From Lethocerus indicus (lineage: Eukaryota > Arthropoda > Insecta > Hemiptera > Belostomatidae): a DNA stretch of 64,000 bases. The notes beneath the pieces were generated by a model, which saw nothing but the letters and a program-made list of their open reading frames with translations, did no database searches and was not told where the DNA came from. The position numbers were made by a program, and so were the translations under genes. Numbering within the stretch: position 1 is the first letter of the stretch; every line of letters starts with the position of its first letter. Shown here piece by piece: positions 37,901 through 50,107 of the stretch. The DNA lies in assembly GCA_019843655.1 (NCBI GenBank), contig JACDQD010000006.1, positions 11,152,034 to 11,216,033 on the forward strand, written 5' to 3'.

Positions 37901-40119
37901 TACCGACGAACTATATGGGGATCACGATCAAGTGTACTAACTGAAATCGTGATCCAAATGTCGATGGCCAATGAACGAATATATACTCGGGAGACACGGA
38001 GCTTCCGTCCAGGCCGCATTGTTTGTTTTCAACAATGTCCCACGAACTCCACCCTGAATCGAACATTATTAACTCTGTTGCGGGCATTATTTCATAACGA
38101 ATGTGTTCATTCAGAGATTTTCGATTCCTCTAACTCTAGATTAGGATGTAGAAAAATAACTAAGGAGAAAATCTTGAAAGCATGCCTAGAAGCATTCGTG
38201 CTAAGAAACCTACACTTAACGAACTTTTCATTAGTTTTCTACTCACCTTTGCCATTTGATTCACCCCGGGAATCGATTGAATCTCCCTTATCCTCATTAT
38301 CCTTTTAAACTATACTATTAGCAACACTAGTGCTTTTCTCAGAGTGCGATGAATGTATTATTTTAGAATATCATGTCTGAAAGTAAAGCAAATTATGCGC
38401 GACGATTTAACTACAGCCGAAACTCTCTAAAGTTTTTTTGAGAAGTATCATTATATTCATCATACTTTATAGCACCTACCTCTTATCGCTGCTTTTTGAT
38501 GTGGACCGCATATAACTTAAAGAGCAATTATTTATAATAAAGGCCCGTATCGCAATTAAACAACTCTTGCTATTACAATAACAACTGTTGTTGGTTACTG
38601 TTGTAGGTGTTTAAACACAACGGCTGAAATCTACCTAGTTTTTGTAATAGCTCACTTTAATAACACGAATTTATGCAGTGTAATTAACATAGAACAAGGT
38701 ATTTATTAGGTGTTTTATTTGTCTAGGAAAGAATATGGAAAGCCTAATTTTCGGGTTGGGAATTTTATCTCGACATTGTAAGCTAATGATTCCAGAAGTG
38801 TTGAATGGATTTGTTGGCCGTGTAGAACACAGCAAGGACGGGCAGCGGACAGGGACACTGACTACCGACTCCGGAAAGCGATAAGTACACGAAGAAAGAT
38901 AGTGGCGGACTTGGGGAGTAAGTTTAGCTGCGGTAATGGCCGAGCCAAAGTAGCGGAGGCCGGATCGGTTCTAGGAATAGGGAGCGCGGGGCCGGGTTTC
39001 CTTTTGACTTTATGCCACCCGAGTAGAAACGTCGGCCCGCTTCCTGTCCGAGAACCAGGTAATTCCAGCTACTAATAAAGGATCAGACAGTTCCGACTTC
39101 GTCCGCCAATGGAATGCGACTTTTTCCAATCGCTTTATACAGGCATCTAACCGAAATGTAGCCATAATGTAAATAACTTTTATTTTCTAACCGCAGCTAA
39201 CAATTTTAATTAGCTTATCAAATACAGGGATTTCGTTCTTTTAATGTGAGTTATTTATCGATGTAAGATAAGTTTGGAATATTATCACTTCTGTCTCCAT
39301 TCGCTTAATTAACCGCTTCTACTTGACCTGCGGCTCACCACCGTGAGACGGTGGTCAAAAATATTGACGTGCTTACTCCTATCGGTTGGGCCTTAGATGG
39401 GCCCAGAAGCAGAAATAGCTAGTAGCAGCTACTAAATGAATAAATAATTTGTGTAAATGTACGTGACACGGAAATGAAATTTTCAACTGGTTAAATTAGT
39501 GGAGCTACTGGCTCCAGTATACTCGTTAGATTTCAGTTGGGCGGTTTGTTCCTGAATAACCGCTTCCCATCTAAAGTGTCGTCATAAGGCCATCCGTCGG
39601 TAACTCCATTGGCTAGTTGCCAATATATAATGTGATTAGGTTAGGGATAAGGCGTAAACGAAGGACAATTTCGAAGCTGCCGGTGACATTGCTCGGTAGA
39701 TAGCATGATGCGGCGCAAACGCATTATTTCAATTCTCCGACGGTAGGCGGAATTTTCCTCAATTTCAAACTTGGCACTTATGCGTATGCGCTCGGTGACG
39801 TTCCTACTCGAGGTATTTAGTATAGTGATATAGAAGTGATAATCATTGTGAACTAACTATACGGAATGCTACTGACAACAGCGAGGAGTCCAAAAAGGAC
39901 TCAACTGGGCAATACTTAATATAGTTTAAATTAATACGTATAAGTTGCAATTTTTCTTACATATTACATAAAACAATCAAGGAAGAATCTGTAGAGATTT
40001 GAACAGGTCTGGCAGGACAAATACATTTTTCCATCGCCCAAACCGACCCTGACATGAATATACATGTTTGGATACGTTTAAATACAGGACAATCGGAGTG
40101 TATAGAGTGCATTAGTGAG
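34931..40119. other. Non-coding stretch with scattered GC-richer patches
   Basis: GC-richer patches at about 35500-35880, 36540-36640, 36880-36970, 37600-37700 and 38830-39060. The 38830-39060 patch has a donor-like CAG-GTAATT at its end. A 170-codon plus-strand frame (37796-38308) is longer than usual for this composition but matches nothing I know. Small hairpins occur at 39323-39358 and 39886-39902. No gene is supported. Confidence 0.45.
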
Positions 40120-40540
40120 ATCGTGGGATCGGACAATATTTCCCCCTGCCGGTATCTAGGCTCTGGGCGCGATGTTGGCTCGGCTGACTGTTACAAATGA
40201 AGGGGGCCCCGGACGTTTCGAGTGGCCGGTCAATCATCGGATTCAGTTGCCTAATCATTCCTGTTAATTGCGGGAACCGATAATAAAAGAAAAACTCGAG
40301 ATTTACCTCCTCGGTTGTTAATGCCCCGGACTTTACTGTTCACACACGGACCCCGAGATATTTATCATTAATGACACAGTGGCGAGGATTAGTTTTCAAC
40401 CGGTACAAATTTGTTTTCTCCACACATTGTTGGGAGCCCGACTAATAATAGTTCGAGCTGGAATTCTTTCGGCGAAAAATATTCGAGCGTCGGTTTATTT
40501 TTCGGGGAAGCCTCTACAGGCGGGAATACAATCGACGCTG
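40120..40540. promoter_or_regulatory. GC-richer island, possible conserved non-coding element
   Basis: About 420 bases of balanced composition with repeated CCGG, GGCC and TAAT elements (for example GCCTAATCATTCCTGTTAATTG region near 40248-40270, and TTTATCATTAATGAC near 40360). No reading frame. The element sits between AT-rich blocks. Function is inferred. Confidence 0.28.
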
Positions 40541-41159
40541 TAGTAATGAACACGTGCTAGAGATACATAATCTCTTAAATCTCACTAGGATTCAGACAGT
40601 GGGTGTTTAAAAGGTTCCAGGAATTTCTAAATTGCAATTCCTACTTCTTTTGGAAACCCCTCTCACAATCTAATATATTATTTTCATACACTATGGTATT
40701 ATTTTATATAAAATAACAAAAATATAATTAGTATTATTAAAATTTTTATTTATAAATAATAAATGTTATTACAATTCGAGATTTTGTTTCTAATGAAATT
40801 TTATTTTATATTATAGAATATTATTGATAGGTTATTACATAGATTATTTTATGTTACAAAAGAACTCTATGCACCTATTACACAAGTTTAAAAATTAAAG
40901 TGTTATAAATTAAAATTAAGTGCTCATCTCATGGTTAATGATCCATAAAAAAATATTTGTTGGAAAATTTCTTCTGAAAAGAAAATATGTTGTGACGAAA
41001 CATTGACCATCCGTCATTCACTTCCATTTGTCACGGATCTTAGCTGCTCGTACGTTGTGGTGATGGATGATCGCACGAAAAACTACCGGCGGCGACTGTA
41101 ACCATAGTAAACTCACATCGCGCTGTGTGCACTGTTCCTAATTTGTTTGATATATTATC
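40541..41159. other. Strongly AT-rich block
   Basis: From about 40670 to 40920 the sequence is almost entirely A and T. Nothing else is seen; it may be a decayed repeat or simply low-complexity spacer. Confidence 0.5.
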
Positions 41160-41560
41160 ATAATTGGAAGGGAGAGATGAGAGGATTGGAGACAAGCAGG
41201 AAGCCAACAGTGAGATCGCCATTCGGGAGAAACAAAATTGCGTGAAAAGGCGATGGCGGAGAAGCCGCCCTCCTCCCCCGCCCCCTCACTCGGGAATCTG
41301 GGGAACACCGCCATATTGAATTGACGGGGGAAACGAGGGAGAGAATGAGGAAAAAGAATAACGGCGAAGAGAAGAAGGGGGACGGAAAGGGAGAATAATA
41401 AAAAGAGGGAAGACGGGAGAAGAGAGGAAATGAGCCGGCGAAAAAGAAGAGTCACAAAGAGGTGAGGTTGCGTCTGGGCGCACGAAGAAGGAAGAAAGAG
41501 AGGGCCAAAAGCATAGAATGAGAGGAAGGAGGAACAAAGGGAGATGGAATTCGAAGACGA
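41160..41560. repeat. Purine-rich tract (AG-rich on plus strand)
   Basis: About 400 bases dominated by AGG, GAA and GGA combinations. It holds minus-strand frames open to 172 codons (41138-41656) of Ser/Pro/Leu/Phe-rich sequence, an expected artefact. A perfect six-base hairpin (AGGAGC-TTG-GCTCCT) follows at 41565-41579. Long purine strands can form triplex structures. Confidence 0.7.
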
Positions 41561-44500
41561 CCCCAGGAGCTTGGCTCCTAAACAATGGCCCCCGCATCCT
41601 TTACTTCTTGTAACCCTATACATAATGAAACCACAGAATTCAATTCTCGGTATCAAATGAATATTGGGGGCGATAAATTTAATTAAAGAAATAAATTTGC
41701 TATCAAATTTTCTGCAAATACGCTTTGCTGAATATAGAAATCAGACACGGTTCCTCCTAAATTGATATCTTCAATTAACTACAACATACGTTGCATCAAC
41801 GGGCAAAATATTTAATATTAATAATGTGAAGTGAATCTTTATATCCTAATATGAGTAATATTACACGTCAGGCAATTCCAATTGCAAATTTAAATTCTAA
41901 TTTGCACAAGAAAGAAGGCATATTCAATCATTCGTTTTATGTTTTTTAGTGCGTGTTCTATTTCAGGCGCTGTAATAATTATGTGAGATATTTTAATGTT
42001 TATATATATATTTTTAATTTATGAATTTTTTATGCGAACCTCTTGTTACTCGTTTTGTACTTATTGTACTCTTTGGAAAGATTTTAACAAGTATTCATTC
42101 TACGTACCGATTTTCGAATATGTAAAACAAATTCCATAATATTACATACACACTTCGGTTGAGGAAAAAATTTACGCAAGAAAATAAAATCAAGGACCTC
42201 TGTCTTCGTAGTTACTGGGAGTTTGTAGTTGAGTTCCTCCATAATCCATTCAAACTTCAACTAATCTAATCTATTATTAAGTCATAGTTTCTGAGGATTT
42301 ATCGCGGCGTCCCTATTAGCCGTAACTCGATAGCCAGGAAACCCAACATTAATGACGTTAAACCAATAGCATAATTCAGTTTTTCAACCTTCAGAGTTCT
42401 GGTCACGTTTCTAATTCACTTATACGGCCGGATCCGTTTCTTGGGTGGCCGACAATTTTTTTCCGAACGTCGTTTCGGTCGGTATAATTTACAAAGGCAA
42501 ATAGTTTGGGAAGGGGGCGTTGAAGAAGACTCCAACCTATTGGGTTTAGCATGATCCAACGTTTTAGTAGTAACGCAACTGTACCGCCATTTAGTGCATG
42601 TGTGTATACCTGCATAAATAGTTTTCAGCTATAGCTGAAAGCTATAATTCCATTAGTTTCAGCACATTCCCAGCGAAATGTTATGGCTATGTAAATATTT
42701 ATAATAACTGTTATTCCCATCTAGTTTATACTAATATCAAATTCAACTTAGTAGTAATTTTTAATGCATTTTACCGTTGGTAGCCTTTCATAAATCTCAA
42801 AATTTCCTTTAAATGACAATTAAAAAATGTATGTAGTATGAAGTAAGTAGTTTTTCCCTTGAATTATAATGGAAAGTTTATTGCAAATTATTTAACTGAA
42901 ACACTGTGTTCCTGGGTAAGGACTTTGAGATACTTGAATTAAGTTACAAGTGAAATTGTTGGTATTGTTTTATGTAAGAACCGATGAGATAATTGAAAAT
43001 CTACTTTCAGTACCAGTATTCTTATTAATAATTACTTGGAATAATGAATTGATCCATAGTAGTTAAGAAAGAAGTATCATAGATATAATTTTAAAATTGG
43101 TAATGAAGTCATCAGAAATGAATTCAAGTGTATACAATTTAAATTGAAAAAAAAAATTATAAATTGAATTCGAATGCACACATTCATAAAATTAAAAACT
43201 CTGTTTTTAACATCGCCGAATTTATTACTTAAAATGTATTATTTATTAATATTAAAAAAAAGTTATTTCTGTAAGCTGAGATAGGAATCAAATTATTCTA
43301 GTTCAGTGAAACTCATATTTTATTTTAAATGGAATGCCACCGAAATAAGTGATAAATATTATGATTAATACGGACAATTTATAGTCCGTTTAATTTATAT
43401 TTTTATTTATTAGGCCTTCGAAATTTAAAAGTCTTCGTCCACATTATTTATTTTGATAGCTATATTATTATTTTTAAACAACTTTAATTAATATATATTT
43501 GGTTCTGAAAGTATAAAATGCATCGATTTCTGGGAAACGTTGTCATAATTATTTAAAGCTGTTTGATTTAATGGTTAAGATTGCCGATACATATTTTTCT
43601 TGAAGGACCCCGGTTAAATTCTCTAATTTACGCGGGATTCTGTGGATGTTTTGAAAGGAGAATGGAATGCCTGGAAGGATGGAGGCGTGACCATGATTTA
43701 TGTTGTGCTACAGTTTTCCATTACCACGATGCCAAAAAACAAAAGCAGAAAAGAAAGCTTTCGACCCTGCCATGAGACGTATCCGATAATACTGGGTTCA
43801 GTCGGAGAATGCCAGGCATGCCCGCCTTTATCGGTGAATAACGCAGGAAAGGTTTTTTGGGGGGTTTTAATACGAAAATCCACACCGTCGCAGGCACGAG
43901 AGGAACCCGGTCAAAATATTGCTTGTCCTATACCGATATTCTGAGATTATATTCTGTAAACGATTGGGTTCAAAGGTCATGAAAGAATTAATCAACATAT
44001 TATCCCGAAATATTTTTCTACCTAAATTTCCTGGCGAATTCGTTCCACAATTAATGCAGTTTTATTTCACATTAACAGTAATTAATAATAAAATGGATCG
44101 TTAAAAGAATTTGTATAACATTCTTATAAAAATAAATGTCTCTAATTTCAACACGAATAGGTTGGGATATGTACTGAAATTGATTCCATATATAAATTAT
44201 TATTAATTAACAAATACATTAATACATATCATATATACCTTGTATTGGTACATATCCTTTTCTGTTTCTAAATGTATTCATTTTATTATTATGTAATTAA
44301 AATATGCATAATAATTATTATTGTGATACTTTAGCCCAAACTGATAAATTGCTGGAAATAAAGATTATGACTTTTCTCGTCATATTGTGAAAGCAACTAT
44401 AGAATAAGTACTTAACTCGGCGAATAAAGGTAATAAACGAAGCGATATTTAATCGCCCATCGTTGATTTTTTGCAACTGAAAATAAATGTGCCTGAAAAG

Positions 44501-45839
44501 CGAGCATGGCGAGCATATTTATTAGACGGTTTCACATTAAAGAACCCCGCATTTAAATCGAGCCAGTTTTAAACCAAACCCTTTTCTTAATTAGTATATT
44601 TTAACAACTTTTCCAACTAACTAAAGCACCGATTGAAGATAGGATGCAATGAAGTCCGGCCGACAAATAAACAGCCCGAAACAACTACAGCTCACCTTGA
44701 AGTCAGTTCTAAAAACTTCAATTTGGATTTACTTTAAGAAAGTAAATTACCCCTTGGTTTGCTGTCGTTCCCGGTGGCTTAAATAAAATTACTTTTCAAA
44801 CCAGAGTCTACCCTTGCTGATAAAATAAGATAGGATATTTAGTTTAAGGTCTTTGTGGCGTAATCCGGGAGGGTTGGGGACATCTCGGCTTAAATAATTT
44901 TGGTTTACCACTGCTTTTTCTGCAAAGGTAAGATACTATCTTTTTCTTCCGTAGTACTCCACTAATTAATATATTAAGATATTTCCGCTGGTAAAGGAGT
45001 CTCCTAGCACTGTCACTATATTGTTACTACAGAGGTATTTTTTATAAGCATACATCCCTAACAAAAGGAATTTTCACGTAAAGGATGTTTCCAGATGAAA
45101 TAAAAAATAGAACAGGAAATGAATTCGTTATATGATCGCTTATAGAAAAGTTATAAAATCAGCAACTTATGTCCTCTTATGTCATTATAGTGGCCGGATG
45201 ATGATACTGATATATTTTATAAGTGGGACAGGATTCTGTGCTCCGGGTGAAAGTAGCTTAAGTTGCTGGAATCCAAAGCCTATTCATTCAAAGAATCTGC
45301 TCTTTTCTAGGAATACCACGAAGGCTGTCCTCGTGGATAATAAATATTGAGAATCGTTGCGTCGCCTAATATTTTTTAAACAGTTTTACGATCTCATTGA
45401 GCGTTTTAGTGGTACACTCCGTCCTTTATTTTCGATTTATTACAGTATAGTTACGCTGATGAATGTGGGAAGCCTGAAATTCCGTTAACTCCAAAGTAAT
45501 TGGCATATATTGAACATTGGCCGACGTACGGTTTGGAAAATATGGCAAATCTGCTAAAGCCATTTTATAGAACAGTGCCGCACTAACGGCAGAATCTACA
45601 GAATGTTTGTTAAAACTCGTGCAATGTTATTAGTGCAAGAACAACTATTCTTCTTGTTCTTGAATTCCAATTGATAACAAAATTGGATTTGTGTTCGCAT
45701 ATAGAATAAGATATTATGATAATGGAATTCGTTTACATTAAATTTAGTACTGTGCCAATCTTTTAAGGAATTTTTTAATGTACCGCACCCCCATGCGATC
45801 GGCCTGGCACTGCAGAAAATGTGCGAAGGAACACCGCAA
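41561..45839. other. AT-rich non-coding stretch
   Basis: Long AT-rich stretch, especially 42640-43560 and 44130-44340. An 18-base perfect palindrome is at 42623-42640. A GC-richer patch at 43590-43930 is open for 100 codons on the plus strand (43642-43944) without a recognised domain. No gene is supported. Confidence 0.5.
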
Positions 45840-46230
45840 GTTATGATCCAGGAGAAAGATCAGGAAAGAAAGGGATACGTGAAAGAGAAAGAGTGACAGT
45901 GGGAGAGTAAGAGGGAGCGGTGAGTGGGGACCGCCCACGTTCTCCGGAGAACTGTGGAAGACAAAAGGCTCTTACTAATGGACTAGGTGGTGGCCTGCCG
46001 GCGGTCGGGCATTCCAAACCCGATAATAAACACTCGTCTTCGGACCGAGAAAAGAGAAAGAGAACGGGAGGCGGAAAAGATGGAAAGATCGATGAACGGA
46101 TAGAACGAGGGCGGTTAGATGATGATATAGACTGCGAAACCGTTATACGAGATATAGGAAGGAATAGACGAAGGAAAAAGTTGAAAGAGAACGGAAGAAT
46201 AGTGAAGGTTTCCAAGTCCTCTCCTCGGTT
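45840..46230. repeat. Purine-rich tract (AG-rich on plus strand)
   Basis: Similar in nature to the tract at 41.2 kb. Frames of 132 codons (plus, 45920-46318) and 124 codons (minus, 45841-46215) overlap it on opposite strands. The plus-strand product is Arg/Lys/Glu/Asp-rich and looks like a purine artefact, not a protein. Confidence 0.6.
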
Positions 46231-46710
46231 GTACGTTCCCCTCTACCTGGTGCTCGGGTGGGAGGTACTAATAACTATATCAGAGGCAGGAACCGATTCG
46301 GGTTCTCGGGCCCATTAACGGATACCGACGACAAATTATACCGGCGCTAATGAAATTTATTCGGCTCGTTTCCGACATTCCTAAGCCGGTAATTGGTGGC
46401 GGTTGGAGGGGGGCGATGCCACCCACCCCGACGTGGCCGGGGGCCCTAACCCTACACCCTTTTTTTTGAGCCCCCCCCCTCCCCCCGATAGACCATCTAG
46501 CTAATAAACATTGTGTACAGAGGGGGCGCGCACCGGGGGCCCCTGAAGAAGCCCGCTTCTCCTCTTGACTGCTTCATTATAACCGCTCCTTGTCTATCTT
46601 CCCCTGTGGCCGCCCTGAGCATTGATTAAGGCCCCGGCCAGACTGCGGGCCGCCCTATTACCTGATCCTCCCCGGTCACCGCTAAGGACAAAATTGGTTG
46701 ATGCTATCTA
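46231..46710. promoter_or_regulatory. GC-rich island
   Basis: The most GC-rich part of this section, with long G and C runs (near 46405-46412 and 46470-46490) and many GGCC elements. No coding frame is recognised. It could be a CpG-type promoter or enhancer of something outside my recognition, or an unconstrained GC-rich patch. Confidence 0.25.
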
Positions 46711-49039
46711 AACCCCGCCAGCCAGCTGACTCCGCGTCCAAGATAAATCATAGCTACACAGCCGATCACTAAATTGAAAAGGGCTTTTAAAATATCCGTC
46801 GATTAAAAATATATGTAATTTTTTACTATGTGAAAATTAGTATTAAATATAATTTCATCATATCCCCATACGCGAATAATTATATGAGAATTCAGTTTGG
46901 ACGATACCGAATGCCATCTCTTGTTGGATTTTCTGTTCCCCTCGTTTGTTTGGTCAAATTCGGTTTCTTACCATCGACTGTTGCATTCCGGTATTTCTGT
47001 GGTTTCTGTGGCTGGCACATCACCTGATAACGCGAAAGAAAAGCGAAAATTTGAGATAGTTTTGACATGAATTTTTGCTGTTCTAGTCATAACTTCTACA
47101 AAACTCTTGTTAACTCATGCTAACTGATATTTCCAGAACTCAGCCGCAGCCTCAGCTATATACTGTTTAATAAATACCGTTCGAAGAGGGATCAGAAAGA
47201 ACTTCTTCGGATTCTATGCCGCTATCACTCCTCTTCCGAAGAGATAAACTCGGTTCGATAGCCGGGAACCCTCATGATGGGCCGTGTTATTTGAGTAATA
47301 TATTGAGGCAAATTATTATGATTTAGACATATATAACAACCGATTGATTACCGAGGCAACAAAGGAACGTGTTATTACGTCCCCCCCCCGCACCTGGCTA
47401 TCCCACCCCTTGATTGATTCAGCATTGAATTACACATAATTACCGTGTGCGTTGCCTCATTGTTTAAAGCGCGATCATTTGAGGCAAGAGGGTAAACATA
47501 ATGCTTCTAATTATTGTATTATCCGAAAAAAGCCCTCCAACCCCGTGATTAAATGCAAGCGAGATCGCTCATTTCTAGTACCTGCTTAAGGAAGGTTCGC
47601 CGGGCGTTGTCCGAGTTCTCTCATGCCTAAATTTTATCGCGACATGTCAGGGCGTACTCGAGGCAGGCAATAGAAAACTATTTTAAGTACGTCTTACGAA
47701 TTTAAATTCCATTAAACCCATTACTTCTGCGAATACAGGACCAGTATTGCTCCTATGGGATCATTATCACGTTCACCTTTACTTTTATCATTACTTTTTA
47801 TGCCTAACCCGAATCACAGATATGGGCTGTACATTGGCTATTTAGTCGCATCCGAAATTAGGGGTATTAAATATTCCAATTCATCATCTGACGATGAAAC
47901 TAGTAACTTTATGTTTCGGTTAGGTGTAGGCCATATGCATTCTTATTATAGCATCGAAATGAAGCAAATTCGTGCTTATTAGAGTGACTCAGTTTCATGT
48001 CTGCATTCCTGGAAACGGGTTGGAGGCAGTTTAAATAAGTGTTCCCCGACAGAATGAGTCATTGTTCGTTAGCGCCCCCCTCCCCCACCCCAATGTGCAT
48101 AAGTGACCTCACGCTATAAAAACTTTAATTGGCGGGCCCTCAGAATGCTCAGAATTCTACCGCTGGTGTGCGCCTTTTGTACCGGTAAGGTATTGTTCTA
48201 TGCTGCAATTATCCCTCCGGTTTAGGGGTGAATCATTGTTTGGTATTGAACCGGCTGAAGTATTAAACTCGGGTGGCCACCACAATTATAGGCACGTCAC
48301 TGAATCGGTAACGCGCTTACCACCTCTGACCCCTTCCCTCCCGACGCGCGGCTCTTTAAAAGAAATATTCTATATTACCAATCGATTGTGCCAGCAAATA
48401 AATATTTTGACAGAGGATAACGGACCCTTATCGTAACGTCGATGATATTACGATAGTCGTTTCATAGTCACAGGGAGAATTCATATTGAATGATATGGCA
48501 GAATAACACGAAGGGCATAATCGTTAAATATTAATTGCACTACTACAACACACTGTCTCCAATTTGCAGAAAAAATATACTGGCCTTATAATTCAGTAAA
48601 ATCTTAGATACGACACTGCATTAACGAGCAAAACAAGCTGTCACCGAGTAACCGCCTTATTTTCTACATTACGTAAAAAATTAACGACAAAAGAAACAGT
48701 CTTCCTCGTTCTATAAAATATCTCGCACACATAGTTCAGATTGCCATCTTCTTCTTCAATAACGATATCAATTTAAGATACGTTTTAATTATGAATCTAC
48801 ACTTAAATCCAGACCCCTCAGCTGTTACTGGATACATATACCATAACAGTTTAGATATCTCAAAACGCATTCATCCTTACGTTAGAAGGATCTTACGTCT
48901 AATTCCTGTTTACGTTCACTAGATGAAATATGTTCCATTAGAGGGAATATTTCACGAATATTTGACGAGAGAATATATATGGTTCCGCTAATATTAAACG
49001 GACAAAACCAGTCCGTAAGCTAAAATATTGAAATCAATT
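46711..49039. other. AT-rich non-coding stretch
   Basis: No gene is recognised. A TATA-like TATAAAAA at 48115-48122 lies about 27 bases before an initiator-like TCAGA and a short hydrophobic frame ending at a GTAAGG (48185), discussed as a finding. Otherwise unique AT-rich DNA. Confidence 0.45.
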
Positions 49040-49560
49040 CCTATCACTTAACTCGAGTAGACAAAAAAAGGGTCGGGGAAGGTTGGGCGGCGGAATGAGG
49101 AGAGGCCTTTGAAAAATTGTTTTTTTTTCGGCCGTCAAACATTTCTCGAGTGTCGACGTTATAAACAAGTAATAAAACCAGGTTAAATGTTTGTGTGGCG
49201 GGGGTTGAAAAAAGGGTGCCCGGAGTGCATCAATAAAGGCGGGGCAGAGGACAAGACGAGCTCTGTTTGAGGAGCCCCCCCCCAAACCACCACCTACCAC
49301 CCCCTCGGGCCCTATTAGCATTGAGTTATTACGGCATTAGGGTGGTCTTTGTTTTATTATTGATTTAAGAGCTTCGCTCCTCGGAGCATTTCACCGGGAG
49401 GGCGAGGAGGGGCGCTCGAGTTTTTTTTCGTCCTCTTATTTCGCGGCGGGGCCTCCATTAGACGGTGATTTATGCCCGTCCTCAATCACGGGAGGGGGGC
49501 CCCCCTTATCGGCGGGTACCCATTCACCGGGACCCACCCTAGAGATAGCTCCCAACTAGT
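49040..49560. promoter_or_regulatory. GC-rich island
   Basis: Balanced to GC-rich sequence with a run of nine C near 49277-49285, small overlapping hairpins around 49370-49388 (GAGCTTCGCTC and GCTCCTCGGAGC) and GGGCC-rich ends. Frames are open on the minus strand (95 codons) but have no domain. Regulatory role is speculative. Confidence 0.22.
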
Positions 49561-49963
49561 TGAGCAAACTATGTCTTCGGAGAGTAAAAGAAATCCCGAT
49601 GCTTCTGAAGAACTACTAACCTACACTAACAAACCGGTAGTATTAGGAATGAATCATGTTGATTTATTTTGTTAATCACTAACGCATAACTGCTCAACAG
49701 TCGAGTTGGCTAACGCATATTTACCGCATTATATTATACATTTAAAGCCATTAATTCGTATAATTAAATTCGTAGTTTCTGTCCCCCCTCGACATTACTA
49801 GCATTCTGAAGACAAGGCAGTCTCTCAGTAAGACTGCAGTCACGGTGGTGACAGTTATTGGGCTGTAGCTGTGCCAGTTCGTGTGAGTGTGCTTCATCTA
49901 TATTCATTGTTATTACAAAAAGTCATCAGGTTCGGATTTCATCATCTAACGCTGACACACTAA
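49561..49963. other. AT-rich non-coding stretch
   Basis: No gene, RNA or structure seen before the microsatellite. Confidence 0.5.
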
Positions 49964-49993
49964 CGCGCGCGCGCGCACACACACACACACAAA
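49964..49993. repeat. Compound CG/CA microsatellite
   Basis: Six CG units directly followed by about nine CA units. Alternating purine-pyrimidine DNA of this kind favours Z-DNA. Confidence 0.93.
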
Positions 49994-50050
49994 CAAAGGG
50001 AGTTTTAAACATTCCGGGCGCATTCCTGGACTGCTTTTGAATCTGTTCCT

Positions 50051-50107
50051 TCCCACGTGGGACGAGGGGGGTCGCCCCCCCGCTACGCTTCCTAAGTAGC
50101 GACCCCC
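50051..50107. other. CACGTG palindrome followed by a strong inverted repeat
   Basis: A perfect 12-base palindrome TCCCACGTGGGA (50051-50062) contains the E-box CACGTG. It is followed by an inverted repeat with nine-base arms GGGGGTCGC (50067-50075) and GCGACCCCC (50099-50107), inside which a second pair CGCTAC (50081-50086) and GTAGCG (50096-50101) can form a competing hairpin with a nine-base loop. I do not recognise the element. It lies in otherwise AT-rich DNA. Confidence 0.6.

Noticed and set aside
41138..41656. 172-codon minus-strand frame
   Set aside because: Ser/Pro/Leu/Phe composition follows from the purine-rich opposite strand; no domain or splice context.
45841..46318. Overlapping frames of 132 (plus) and 124 (minus) codons
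   Set aside because: Both strands open over a purine tract is a composition effect; the charged plus-strand product resembles no known family.
46441..46462. CCCTAACCCTACACCC, telomere-like
   Set aside because: Only two imperfect units; not the insect TTAGG array and not extended.
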